Assembly (NCBI GenBank): GCA_021817985.1
Contig: JAKAFK010000044.1
Coordinates: 1-33,817, forward strand
DNA from: Pseudomonadota bacterium
GTDB taxonomy: Bacteria; Pseudomonadota; Gammaproteobacteria; Burkholderiales; JAKAFK01
Direction of reading: 5' to 3'
DNA length: 33,817 nt
Shown here: positions 23,534 through 32,973 of the stretch, piece after piece
Position numbering within the stretch: the stretch's first letter is position 1
Layout of the letters: each line of letters opens with the position of its first letter
Program-made: the position numbers and the translations under genes
The notes under the pieces: model-generated
The model's database searches: none
The model's input: the letters and a program-made list of their open reading frames with translations, nothing else
Told to the model about the DNA's origin: nothing

Positions 23534-23701
23534 CTATTTCCCAAAAAGACAATAAAATCGCATGCCTTCGCGCAAGCGTAGGTTTGGCGATAGTCCGCCG
23601 ACCTCGCAGCGTGTCACGAGGTCGGCGCGTCGGTGCCCTAGCCTAGCGGCATAGACCATAGCAGCAGTAGCACAAACAACAACAGCAATAGCATTTTTCA
23701 T
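23534..23701 (-). CDS. Small exported peptide running into the resolvase scar
   Basis: A 55-residue frame with a very good ribosome binding site (AAAGGAGATCTCG before the ATG). MKNAIAVVVCATAAMVYAAR looks like a signal peptide; the rest (LGHRRADLVTRCEVGGLSPN and so on) is basic. It ends at the TAG that directly precedes the resolvase fragment, in the same frame. The 3' part may therefore be chance sequence, and the gene may be the 5' end of a small exported protein truncated by recombination. Confidence 0.4.
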   Translation of the reverse strand: MKNAIAVVVCATAAMVYAARLGHRRADLVTRCEVGGLSPNLRLREGMRFYCLFGK

Positions 23702-23913
23702 CGAGATCTCCTTTGTAATCCGTCACGACAGTGGCGGAGGAGCCCTTACAGGCTTTGATCCCGTTTTCACGCTGTTGAGGTCAAATCTGGCCTTTCTCGT
23801 TGGGCCGGGGTAGGTAAAACAAGCGGTCGTGTCATCAGTCGGCATCTTGTGATCGAATCGGCCCGTCTTCTCGGGTTTACCCCCCGAAGGGATTGAGATA
23901 AGCTGTACCGATC

Positions 23914-25110
23914 ATGGCTTTTACGACCCCCGCAGCGGGTCGGGTCGGGACCAAGACGATGGCGGCTGAACTCTCGCGGCTTCAAAGCCCTTCAGCGATA
24001 CAGGATGCGTTGGACGAATTCGTCAGACTGGGAAGGGCAGATTTCCTTGCGCGGTACGGATTCGGCAAGTCCCGCGACTACCTGGTTCGAGACCCACGGT
24101 CTGGTGAACTTTGCGACTCGAAAGCGATTGTCGGTGTGGCTTTCGGACGTCAATTTCCCGAAGAGGGGCCCCTGTCGCCAGAAGAGTTCTCCGGCGGAGA
24201 GGCGACGGTTGTACCGAAGCTTCGAGCCTTGGGGTTTGAGGTAGTCAAGGTTGGGGAAGATTGGAGTCAGGACGAAGTCCGCGCCACCGTAGCGTCCTAC
24301 TTCGAAATGCTCAGACTCGAGGCGCTTCAATTCAGCTACAAGAAGACCGAATTCAACGCCGCCTTGCGCCAGGATCTGAAGGGGCGCAGCAAAGCCTCAG
24401 TCGAACTCAAGCACCAAAACATCAGTTCTGTGCTCTACAGCATGGGGTTGCCATTCATTCCTGGCTACAAGCCTAGGAGCAACGCCCAGCTTCTTCTGCG
24501 TAAAGCGGTTCAGCAGTTCGTGCTCGACAACCCCGAACTGCTCAGGCAGATCGTGGATGCCCTGGAGGAAGTCAAGCCACCGTCCGAGCATATGTTCAAC
24601 GCCGTGGTCATTGCTCCCCCTGCCCTTGAGTTAGTCGCTCGAGGAGAGCCGGCAGGCCCAAAAATACGTCTCCCGCGCAAGGTCGATTTCGCTGCCAGAG
24701 ACGAGTCCAACCGAAAACTCGGCCGTGCCGGCGAACAATGGGTCATCGACTTCGAGCACCAACGCTTAATCGAAGCCGGACAAGCGGAGTTGTTCCAGCG
24801 GGTGGACTGGATATCCGACCATCTCGGGGATGGCGCAGGGTATGACATCCTGTCCTACGACGCCCCCAGCCAACCGCGATACATCGAAGTCAAGACAACC
24901 AATGGGCCGTATGCGAGTCCCTTTATCATCAGCCGGAACGAACTGGATTTTTCGCAAGAAGCGGGGGACGCCTTCTTCCTGTACCGGCTGTTTCAATTCC
25001 GTCAAACCCCGTCGCTGTACATACTTCGGGGCGACATCTCCAGACAACAGTTACACCTGGAACCAATCGATTACCGTGCGTCGTTTCGGCGTTTGGCGAG
25101 CAACGCATAG
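23914..25110 (+). CDS. Predicted restriction-like nuclease, McrA-type N-terminus plus DUF3883
   Basis: A 398-residue protein with three parts. Residues about 25-112 (AIQDALDEFVRLGRADFLAR, YGFGKSRDYLV, CDSKAIVGVAFG, then EEFSGGEATVVPKLRALGFE) resemble the N-terminal head of ScoMcrA-like HNH restriction enzymes. Residues about 119-195 (EVRATVASYFEMLRLEALQF, GRSKASVELKHQNISSVLYS, then GLPFIPGYKPRSN) are a module often found in the same proteins. The C-terminal DUF3883 (about 265-398) has a PD-(D/E)XK-like site: GRAGEQW with E274, GYDILSY with D311 and YIEVKTT with E325 and K327. It is probably a solitary defence nuclease, perhaps against modified DNA. Start at 23914 or the in-frame ATG at 23959; neither has a good binding site. 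Confidence 0.75.
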   Translation: MAFTTPAAGRVGTKTMAAELSRLQSPSAIQDALDEFVRLGRADFLARYGFGKSRDYLVRDPRSGELCDSKAIVGVAFGRQFPEEGPLSPEEFSGGEATVVPKLRALGFEVVKVGEDWSQDEVRATVASYFEMLRLEALQFSYKKTEFNAALRQDLKGRSKASVELKHQNISSVLYSMGLPFIPGYKPRSNAQLLLRKAVQQFVLDNPELLRQIVDALEEVKPPSEHMFNAVVIAPPALELVARGEPAGPKIRLPRKVDFAARDESNRKLGRAGEQWVIDFEHQRLIEAGQAELFQRVDWISDHLGDGAGYDILSYDAPSQPRYIEVKTTNGPYASPFIISRNELDFSQEAGDAFFLYRLFQFRQTPSLYILRGDISRQQLHLEPIDYRASFRRLASNA

Positions 25111-25159
25111 CCTGTGGGGATGAAGACGTCAGTGCCACACGGGACAGCTGGCAATCAGC

Positions 25160-25186
25160 GGATGAAGGGGCGCCGGGGCTTCATCC
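25160..25186. terminator. Hairpin between convergent genes
   Basis: GGATGAAG and CTTCATCC form an 8-bp stem with an 11-base loop. It lies between the ends of the convergent nuclease and cytochrome genes. No T-run on either side, so termination is only possible. Confidence 0.3.
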
Positions 25187-25307
25187 CGGGGCAGCATGCG
25201 CCTGCAGTGCGCCCGGTGTCGTCGGCATGGCCTCCCCTTCTCCGCGCTTACGGCATGCTGCGGGTGGGAAATGGCTTACACAGGCACTTGTCCACTCCGG
25301 TCATGGT

Positions 25308-25652
25308 TTACTGGGCGAGCACCCATTTCGCCATCGCCTCTGCCTGAGCGACGGTCAGGGTGGGGTGAGGCGTCATTGCCAGGCCGCCGGTCATACCGTT
25401 CCAGTGGCCATTGCCGCCTTTGATGATCTTTTCTGCAAGCATGGCAATTGTGGCGGTGGACGCGTGTGAACCATGGTAGCGCGCGGCCACGTCCTTATAG
25501 GCGGGGCCTACGATCTTTTGCTCCACGGCATGGCAGGAAAAGCAGTCGTTCTGATTCATCATGGCGAACGTTTGCGGGTTTCCCGCAGCATTCGCCATGC
25601 TTGAAAAGGCAAGCCCCGCAGTCGCCGCCAGCAGAGCGATTCTAAGTTTCAT
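25308..25652 (-). CDS. Monohaem c-type cytochrome (c551/c552 type)
   Basis: A 114-residue exported class I cytochrome c. Signal peptide MKLRIALLAATAGLAFSSMA with cleavage near NAA; haem motif CFSCH at 37-41; axial Met in LAMTPHPTLT (M93). IVGPAYKDVAARYHG is typical of small c551/c552 electron carriers. GGAGATCGTC precedes the ATG. An FNR/DNR-type box lies about 120 bp upstream, as before norC, so it is probably induced under denitrifying conditions. It may be the periplasmic electron donor to the neighbouring nitric oxide reductase. Confidence 0.9.
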   Translation of the reverse strand: MKLRIALLAATAGLAFSSMANAAGNPQTFAMMNQNDCFSCHAVEQKIVGPAYKDVAARYHGSHASTATIAMLAEKIIKGGNGHWNGMTGGLAMTPHPTLTVAQAEAMAKWVLAQ

Positions 25653-25772
25653 GACGATCTCCTAAATGATGGGGTTGTGCAGATCAATCACCTCGCGCGA
25701 CGACTGGTGACCTGTCTTTGCGCGACGATGTCCTACGCCAGGAATGGTAAATGGGGAACTGCATCGCTGCCT

Positions 25773-25786
25773 TGATCTAAGTCAAC
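25773..25786 (-). promoter_or_regulatory. FNR/DNR-type box before the cytochrome gene
   Basis: TTGATCTAAGTCAA matches the FNR/DNR consensus TTGAT-N4-ATCAA at 9 of 10 arm positions. On the minus strand a -10-like TACCAT stands at 25750-25745, the distance expected for a site centred near -41.5. Confidence 0.7.
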
Positions 25787-25930
25787 AGTGCCGAACCTAG
25801 ATGCTTCACGGGTTTTCAGGGGGATATTTTACGGCGTCGGTTGCTTGCAGGGGAGCGGCCGATGCTAACGCCAGCCAGGCGCTTCCATTCCCGCAAAGTC
25901 GGTATGCCATAGGCTGATCTGGAAGGTAGT

Positions 25931-25944
25931 TTAATCTAGATTAA
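25931..25944. promoter_or_regulatory. Palindrome TTAATCTAGATTAA
   Basis: A perfect 14-bp palindrome with the geometry of a CRP/FNR site (5-4-5) but with TTAAT arms. It lies in the 440 bp between the cytochrome gene and the end of norD, where I see no gene. It may be a degenerate FNR-like site or a site of another regulator. Confidence 0.35.
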
Positions 25945-26096
25945 TGGCGGTTCGAGTTCGTAGGGTCGCGGAGTGCGGTTTGATTACAGCGGTGACGCTG
26001 CGGTGCGAGGGAACGTGCGTTATTGACGCACCAAGCCGCTGTATGTATTTTTCGTATGCGCCCCGTATGTCGCGCATCGAGTGCTGCGCAGGCGGC

Positions 26097-27911
26097 CTAT
26101 TGGCGCGAAAGATGGGCATAGAGCAGGGTAAGGCGAGCGGGGAGTTCGGCCGCTTTGCGAATGATTACAAAATTGTGCCGTCCAAAAATATGGGGAAGGT
26201 AGTCATGGGCGTATTGATCGATCGTTATGCAGAACGGACGCAGCCCCTGGCGTCGTGCGTCGATAAACGCGTGGCGCGTGTCCTCGATGCCGAATCGTCC
26301 ATCGTAGATATCTGCGTCATTGGGCTTGCCGTCCGTGAGCAGCAGTAGCAAGCGGTCGCGCATCCTCTCCTGAGAGAGCACGCGCGTGGCGGCGCGTATT
26401 GCCGCACCCATACGGGTATAATAACCTGGTGAAATTCCCAGAATGCGTGCGCGCACGCGAGGACTATAGGGCTCATCGAAGGTTTTGAGGGGATGGAAGC
26501 GAACATCCATACGGGTGCGGGAGCTGAATCCGTAGACGGCGAATCGGTCACTCGTCATCGCCAGAGTTTCCGCAAAGAGAATCAGGCTGTCGCGAATGAC
26601 GTCGATGACTTGGCGTTCGTTGTCGACCGCAGCGTCCGTAGATAACGACAGATCCGCAAGCAACAGGCAGGCGAGATCACGGTTGCGCGGGCGTTCGTCG
26701 CGATAGAAGCGATTATTGCTGTGACCATCGGCGAGAAAGCGCAGATAGGGGTCAAGGTCGATTTCGGGGCCGTCGGGCTGTGCGCGCAGGCGCAGCGGGT
26801 ACGGCGTGGCCGAAGACAGATGCGCATGGAGGTGCTTGCGCACCTGCCTCAGATGCGCCGGGAATTCGGCGGGCCCAGCGGCTTCTGCGGCGGCGTATTC
26901 TCGGAGGGCACAGTGTCCGTCTCTCAGGATTCTTTTGCGATAGTCCCACTCGGGCAAGAGGATCTCGCCAAGGGCCAATCCGTCGTCGTTTCCTGTGGCC
27001 ACAGGCTCGAGATCCATTCGCAGCCGCTTCGCGGGGGCTTGTCCGTGCCGACTCACCGCCAGCACGTCCATGTCATCGGCTGAAGCTGGGGGCAATCCCT
27101 CGTCGTCCTGCGTCTGGCCGTCGAGGTCGAAGTATTGGGTCCAGGTGAAAATCGTTTCTGGCCGCGGCAGAAAGAAGCCCGCCCGGCGCTGGCGCTCCTC
27201 AACAGGGTTGGCGAGGCGGCGTTTACCGTCGCCTTCACTTTGGGGGACTTTCATGGGCGCAGGCGTCATGTCAACCTTTGAATGATCCGCTTCGCATAGC
27301 CGCGGCGGATTAGGATGCAGCCATATCCGTACCGGGTGCCACACGCGTTTCGCCTGGGGAAGCGCGTGCACCGTCCCGGGGTGGCGCAGCGCTCGCCGAA
27401 TAGCCGCCTCCTGCGCGGCCTCGTCGCTCCGGAGTGAATCGGGATTCGGGCGGTGCGCGATCTCGGCGTCTGCAAGGCGCTTGTAGCACGCCTCGAGGCC
27501 CGGGAATGACTGCAGGACGGATAGCGTAGCCTGCTGGCTGGCAACAATCCACGGATGGGTGGATCCGAAGGCATGGGCGGCAAGGGCGCTTAGCCAGAGG
27601 TATAGGTCATGATTCAAAGACGCGTCCGGGTAGGCGTCGATCACCGCCGGTAGCCGCAGAGCTTGTTCATCCACCCACGCGAGAGCAACCCTGTCCCCGG
27701 TTCCCGCAAGCCGTTCCCGTAGCGTGCGCTTGTGGCCCGAGATGGCTTTTGTACCCGCGACGACTTGGATTCCCGGAGGGCCGCCGAAAGCGCGGAACCA
27801 GAGAGCGGCACGGCGGGAGATGTTCGCGAACGTTACGGCGCTTTCCGGAAAACCTCTCCCGGCTGCCACAGTAATCAATTGGTGCCACCAAAGGCCGACC
27901 CTTTCTTCCAT
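26097..27911 (-). CDS. norD: NorD, VWA-domain activator of nitric oxide reductase
   Basis: A 604-residue protein. The C-terminal von Willebrand A domain has an intact MIDAS motif DLSLST (D420, S422, S424) and the TDGKPNDADIYDGRFGIEDT segment. The N-terminal 400 residues are the variable NorD/CbbO part. NorD works with the AAA+ protein NorQ to activate the NorCB complex, probably through insertion of the non-haem iron. It starts 14 bp after norQ, as last gene of the cluster. Length is normal for NorD. Confidence 0.92.
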   Translation of the reverse strand: MEERVGLWWHQLITVAAGRGFPESAVTFANISRRAALWFRAFGGPPGIQVVAGTKAISGHKRTLRERLAGTGDRVALAWVDEQALRLPAVIDAYPDASLNHDLYLWLSALAAHAFGSTHPWIVASQQATLSVLQSFPGLEACYKRLADAEIAHRPNPDSLRSDEAAQEAAIRRALRHPGTVHALPQAKRVWHPVRIWLHPNPPRLCEADHSKVDMTPAPMKVPQSEGDGKRRLANPVEERQRRAGFFLPRPETIFTWTQYFDLDGQTQDDEGLPPASADDMDVLAVSRHGQAPAKRLRMDLEPVATGNDDGLALGEILLPEWDYRKRILRDGHCALREYAAAEAAGPAEFPAHLRQVRKHLHAHLSSATPYPLRLRAQPDGPEIDLDPYLRFLADGHSNNRFYRDERPRNRDLACLLLADLSLSTDAAVDNERQVIDVIRDSLILFAETLAMTSDRFAVYGFSSRTRMDVRFHPLKTFDEPYSPRVRARILGISPGYYTRMGAAIRAATRVLSQERMRDRLLLLLTDGKPNDADIYDGRFGIEDTRHAFIDARRQGLRPFCITIDQYAHDYLPHIFGRHNFVIIRKAAELPARLTLLYAHLSRQ

Positions 27912-27925
27912 TGTCTGGTCTCTTC

Positions 27926-28747
27926 TTACTGGCCGCCAAATACCGCGGCGGACACTCGCGAGAGGGCTTCAATCGTTTCCGTGTCATCCGACAGGCATTC
28001 CAGGATCGCGACTCGGCACGCCTCTTGCGGCCCGCATCCAAGCACCATCAGCTTGGCCGCGTTGACGAGAAGACGTGTGCCGGGTGCTTCTTCGAGGTCG
28101 TGCTCGGCGCTCTGACGCAAGGCGTGCGCGAGACGCGCGAGACGCTTGGCGCGCTCCGCGTCGAGTCCGGCCTCCTTGATGATGATGGACGTTTCTCGAA
28201 CGGATTCGGGGAAGCCGAAGCTAAGCGATATGAAGCGCTGGCGCGTGCTCGGTTTGAGTCCTTTCAAGAGGTTCTGGTAGCCGGGATTGTAGGAGACCAC
28301 CAGCATGAATTCTGGCGGCGCGCGCAGAAGCTCGCCGGTTCTGTCGATCGGCAGCATACGACGGTCGTCCGACAAGGAGTGGAGGATGACCGTTGTATCC
28401 TTGCGTGCCTCGACCACCTCATCGAGATAGCAGATGCCCCCGGCGCGAACGGCGTTGGTCAGGGGGCCATCGACCCAGTAGGTGCCCTTTTCGCCGATCA
28501 GGTGCCGGCCCACGAGGTCAGTCGCGCTCAGATCGTCATGGCATGACACAGTGAGAAGAGGGCGCCCGAGGCGTGATGCCATATGTTCGACGAAACGCGT
28601 TTTGCCGCATCCGGTCGGACCTTTGATAAGGAGCGGCAGCCGATTGCGATAGGCGTATTCAAAGATTGCGATCTCATTGCCAGAGGGCACGTAGGCGGGC
28701 CCGTCGAACGTGTGCGTAGTCGCAGGGACAAGGGGGGCGGATTGCAT
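27926..28747 (-). CDS. norQ: NorQ, MoxR-type AAA+ activator of nitric oxide reductase
   Basis: A 273-residue AAA+ ATPase of the NirQ/NorQ/CbbQ group. Walker A GPTGCGKT at 43-50, Walker B GGICYLDEVVEA with D109 and E110, then FMLVVSYNPGYQNLLKGLKP with the sensor Asn, and the typical TRQRFISLSFGFP segment. The protein cooperates with NorD in cytoplasmic maturation of the reductase. It starts 15 bp after the norF stop. The start ATG was kept because the next downstream Met would remove the conserved FDGPAYVPSGNE segment. Confidence 0.94.
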   Translation of the reverse strand: MQSAPLVPATTHTFDGPAYVPSGNEIAIFEYAYRNRLPLLIKGPTGCGKTRFVEHMASRLGRPLLTVSCHDDLSATDLVGRHLIGEKGTYWVDGPLTNAVRAGGICYLDEVVEARKDTTVILHSLSDDRRMLPIDRTGELLRAPPEFMLVVSYNPGYQNLLKGLKPSTRQRFISLSFGFPESVRETSIIIKEAGLDAERAKRLARLAHALRQSAEHDLEEAPGTRLLVNAAKLMVLGCGPQEACRVAILECLSDDTETIEALSRVSAAVFGGQ

Positions 28748-28762
28748 AAAAGGATCCTTCGA

Positions 28763-29023
28763 TTACGACAGCAGGTAAGGCGCAGCGATGAGTGCTGTCA
28801 CCAGCACCAGATAGCTCGCGAGCGCTGCGCGCCAAATGGGCCGCACCCGACGCAATCCCATGAAGTAGTCGACCACGAGCTGCCCTTTTGCCAATGTAAG
28901 GGCCAGGACGCAGACCATGAGGATGCGCTGGGGGGGGCCTTCGCTCAAGCGATAGGTGGCTGCGGTCAAGCCGATGATCGCGGCCCACGCGATGGTACAT
29001 GGGCGAGGCCGTCGTATAGGCAT
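28763..29023 (-). CDS. norF: NorF-like small membrane protein
   Basis: An 86-residue protein with three hydrophobic segments: AWAAIIGLTAATYRL, ILMVCVLALTLAKGQLVVDY and ALASYLVLVTALIAAPYLLS. ALTLAKGQLVVDYFMGLRRV is characteristic of the COX4/NorF group. The place beside norE supports the call. A strong AGGAGG stands 17 bases before the ATG, which is unusually far. The true start may therefore lie a few codons upstream or translation may depend on coupling with norE. Confidence 0.8.
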   Translation of the reverse strand: MPIRRPRPCTIAWAAIIGLTAATYRLSEGPPQRILMVCVLALTLAKGQLVVDYFMGLRRVRPIWRAALASYLVLVTALIAAPYLLS

Positions 29024-29050
29024 GAGGTTGATGACCGTTTCCTCCTTGTT

Positions 29051-29632
29051 TCAGTGGATTACGTACACCAGGGCGAACAAGATGATCCAGACGAGATCGA
29101 CCATGTGCCAATAGGCTCCACCCGTTTCGACGCCGGTATAATTCGCCGCATCGTAGCGGCCGGCATAAGCCTTAACGGTGACGACCGAGAGGATCACCAT
29201 ACCCATGAGTACGTGCATGAAATGAAAGAATGTCAGGCAGAGGTAAAACATATAAAAAAGATTGCCTGAGAGGGTGATGCCGTGCGTGTAGTCCTGATGA
29301 AATTCCGTCAGCTTGACCCCGATGAAGCCCGCGCCGAGAAGGAGGCTGGCTGTGAGCCAATGCCCGCAGGCGAGACGATGTCCTGCCTTGATCGCGGTGG
29401 TGGCGCGTGCGACGAAATAGCTGCTGGTCACGAGGAGAACCGTGTTCCACAGCCCATAGACCCGGTTAAGGGCCCGCTGCGAGGCATCGAAGAGTGCTAC
29501 ATGCTCACTGCGCGTGATCGCGTAGGCGGCGAATAGCACGGCAAACACGGTCAGCTCCGCGAAGATGAACACCCATATTGCAAAATCGCCCGGCAGGCCA
29601 GGTTTCCCGTCGACTGCCAGTTCTTGAGCCAT
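29051..29632 (-). CDS. norE: NorE-like haem-copper oxidase subunit III homologue
   Basis: A protein of 193 residues (196 from an alternative GTG at 29641) with five hydrophobic segments. FAIWVFIFAELTVFAVLFAA, LWNTVLLVTSSYFVARATTA and the C-terminal GAYWHMVDLVWIILFALVYV are typical of COX3/NorE proteins. I prefer the ATG at 29632 because GGGGTGGA stands at suitable distance before it. The subunit is not part of purified NorCB but supports its activity. A strong hairpin separates it from norB. Confidence 0.88.
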   Translation of the reverse strand: MAQELAVDGKPGLPGDFAIWVFIFAELTVFAVLFAAYAITRSEHVALFDASQRALNRVYGLWNTVLLVTSSYFVARATTAIKAGHRLACGHWLTASLLLGAGFIGVKLTEFHQDYTHGITLSGNLFYMFYLCLTFFHFMHVLMGMVILSVVTVKAYAGRYDAANYTGVETGGAYWHMVDLVWIILFALVYVIH

Positions 29633-29652
29633 CTGATCCACCCCGTTTCAAG

Positions 29653-29678
29653 CGGGGGCGAGGCGTTCCTCGCCCCCG
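29653..29678 (-). terminator. Strong hairpin between norB and norE
   Basis: A perfect 11-bp stem (CGGGGGCGAGG with its complement) and a four-base loop lie 9 bp after the norB stop. No T-run follows. It can protect norCB mRNA or reduce read-through, giving more of the structural subunits than of the accessory proteins. Confidence 0.5.
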
Positions 29679-29686
29679 TTTCTGAC

Positions 29687-31099
<1,413 letters not shown>

Positions 31100-31120
31100 T
31101 TACGGAGAATTGAAGAACCA

Positions 31121-31549
31121 TCAGCCTTGAATGTTGGGCGGCCAGTGATTGGTGTCGACATTCGACAACCATTGCAGATAGGCGACGATGTCGCCGATCT
31201 GCACCTGGGTGAATTTGAAGTGCGGCATTTGTCTGCGGCCCGGAACGCCGGTCGGCATCGCGGGAATCCAGGCCTTGATGAACGCAGGCCCTCGCCGCTT
31301 GTAGACGTTGTCGAGCTCGGGCGCGTAGTAGGCCCCTTCGCCGTTAATCGTGTGGCAACCCATGCAATCGTTCGTATCGACGAGATATTTCCCTTCGATC
31401 ACGGCGGGGGTCATGGCGGCTGCATGATCGCGCGCCGGAATCTGCTGCCATGTGTCGTAGGTGAGCACCAGATAAATGATGAGAAAAAATCCGGCACCGC
31501 CGAGAAAGATGTTGCGCGCCATAGATTTCGTGAACACCTGCTGCTGCAT
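31121..31549 (-). CDS. norC: NorC, cytochrome c subunit of nitric oxide reductase
   Basis: A 142-residue protein with one N-terminal membrane anchor (about 13-30, NIFLGGAGFFLIIYLVLT) and a periplasmic haem domain. CMGCH at 62-66 and the axial Met in RRQMPHFKFT (M108) are intact; CHTINGEGAYYAPELDNVYK is highly typical of NorC. It feeds electrons to NorB. AAGGAGG precedes the ATG. It is the first gene of the norCBEFQD cluster and is preceded by an FNR/DNR-type box. Confidence 0.96.
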   Translation of the reverse strand: MQQQVFTKSMARNIFLGGAGFFLIIYLVLTYDTWQQIPARDHAAAMTPAVIEGKYLVDTNDCMGCHTINGEGAYYAPELDNVYKRRGPAFIKAWIPAMPTGVPGRRQMPHFKFTQVQIGDIVAYLQWLSNVDTNHWPPNIQG

Positions 31550-31666
31550 ATTCGCCTCCTTGCGATGAGTAAAAAACTCCGGCCGCCGTCGGCCCTGCCA
31601 CGATTGGCTGTCGTGCCGAAACCCCGCTGTGGTTGTAACTTGTACAGGAAATACATCTTATGGGCC

Positions 31667-31680
31667 TTGATCTGGGTCAA
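31667..31680 (-). promoter_or_regulatory. FNR/DNR-type box of the nor promoter
   Basis: On the plus strand TTGATCTGGGTCAA, 9 of 10 arm positions as in the box before the cytochrome gene; both have a GTCAA right arm. A -10-like TACAAG at 31644-31639 of the minus strand fits a site centred near -41.5. Likely bound by DNR/NNR or FNR. Confidence 0.7.
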
Positions 31681-31699
31681 GCGGGCAGGGGCAACGATG

Positions 31700-32377
31700 T
31701 GCGTCAGCGCGCGTTGTCGGTTGCCGGGTGGGGGCACTGCAGCCTTGAACTATGGGGCGGCGTCGGTGGGTGTCCGACTGGGAAGCGCGCCGCGATGTTG
31801 GCGGCGCTTCAGTATGATGATCCGCACGGGTCGGCCCGGCTCCATGTGCGTCGGACGGTCATCGCCATCATGCCGCAGGGGCCAGCACTGCAAAGGAAGC
31901 GCCACATGGTGGGTTGGCAGGTATGTGGGAAAATTCCCCGGCCTCGGGGGCACGCCCGTGCCGTGATGCCGTGCAAGACCAACCTCTTGCGCCGGTCTGC
32001 AGACTCGGTGATGGGCCGAGGCCGACGGGTTACGGTCCGTGAGTGTGTCTGCATCCTTGAAACGCCTCTTCTCAACGGCAACAGGAGCGTTTCATGTACC
32101 CAGGCACTCAAGGTGCTTTGCGCGGCGTCAATTTCCATCAGACACCCACCGCGGCACCGCGGCGGACATCGTAGCGACACGCCCCGGGGACTCCGTGCTC
32201 GTGCTCGACGATGGTGACCGAGACACCCTGGCCGACCTAGTGTCGACGTTTCACGGTGCCGCTCACGCGACAGCGCGCATGACTCGGGGCCAGACTGGCT
32301 TGCTAGGCCTTGTCTGTATTGAGAATTGCATTCACTGCGGGCATCGATCTGGCAATGGCAGCCTTTCTGGTACAGGG
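31700..32377. other. No recognised gene; probably decayed DNA
   Basis: About 680 bp between the nor promoter and the narI remnant. A plus-strand frame at 32039-32554 contains ATRPGDSVLVLDDGDRDTLA, which looks protein-like, but it has no good start and no family that I recognise, and it runs over the narI remnant in the other direction. I regard the stretch as remnants left by rearrangement. Confidence 0.4.
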
Positions 32378-32530
32378 CTATTGCGCTCGGCGCGTGACCA
32401 GTGGCCGCTTGGTTCGCGTGATCTGGTAGGCGCGCCCGAGATAGCCGATGGGCAGGCTCCAGATATGGACGAGCCGCGTGAAGGGAAGAAGTGCGAACAC
32501 GCTCATGCCAAGAAAGAGATGGATCTTGAA
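32378..32530 (-). pseudogene. narI: 3' remnant of narI, nitrate reductase gamma subunit
   Basis: The minus strand reads FKIHLFLGMSVFALLPFTRL, then VHIWSLPIGYLGRAYQITRT and a basic end. This is the C-terminal end of NarI, the haem b membrane subunit of respiratory nitrate reductase, including the His of the last helix and the RLVHIWS phrase. Nothing of the preceding 170 residues is present: upstream of about 32530 the sequence no longer resembles NarI. An open frame starting at 32578 is fused to unrelated DNA. The loss of narGHJ suggests a deletion that left nor in place. Confidence 0.8.
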
Positions 32531-32658
32531 AATTTGGGTATCCAAATTCCGTGATTGATGACGGTCAAATTTCCCCATTCTCGATCATGCGCGCCAGTGT
32601 TGAAATATCTACCCCGTAGTTCTTGGCCCCGTATTTATGCTTCACACGCGCAGAGCCC

Positions 32659-32790
32659 TTAAGATGCTCAGTGATATCAATGGATTGCGAACCACTCGAA
32701 GGAACTGTCGTGTCGTCACACGTTCGAGGTCCGAGGTCGGCGTCGTGTTGTCGTGTTTAAGATGCTGTTGTAATTCAATGGCCTGCGAAT
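32659..32790. repeat. Two imperfect 34-bp direct repeats in decayed DNA
   Basis: 32659-32692 and 32757-32790 share TTAAGATGCT, TCAATGG and GCGAA at equal spacing (24 of 34 positions). On the minus strand both read as SQ-x-I-x-x-x-x-HLK in two different frames. The stretch 32579-32931 otherwise shows no gene. It may be an old gene fragment with a partial duplication. Confidence 0.35.
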
Positions 32791-32931
32791 CTACTGCGAC
32801 CCCTTCCGTCCGGCCTCGCGTTACACGACCGCACAAATTGGGGTCAGCTCACGAAACGGAAAAATTCGTACGCTAAGATCCGATGCACTCAATTAACCTG
32901 TTGAAGTCGCCTGAGCGGTCAATATAAAGAC

Positions 32932-32963
32932 AAAGCCCCACCAGCAAGAACTGTTGGGGCTTT
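32932..32963 (-). terminator. Rho-independent terminator after the folB-like gene
   Basis: AAAGCCCCA and TGGGGCTTT form a 9-bp stem with a 14-base loop. A T-rich run follows on the minus strand (TTTGTCTTTAT) and on the plus strand (TTTATTTATT), so it may work in both directions. It closes the glyA-folB unit. Confidence 0.8.
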
Positions 32964-32973
32964 ATTTATTCGA

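Noticed and set aside
23198-23581. Plus-strand frames over the resolvase fragment
   Set aside because: The minus strand matches resolvase end to end; the plus frames are mirrors.
25944-26348. Plus-strand frame of 134 codons after the TTAAT palindrome
   Set aside because: Its second half is antisense to the norD end, the start has no ribosome binding site and no family is seen.
32039-32554. Plus-strand frame with a protein-like stretch VLVLDDGDRDTLADLV
   Set aside because: No good start and it overlaps the narI remnant on the other strand; kept only as possible decayed DNA.
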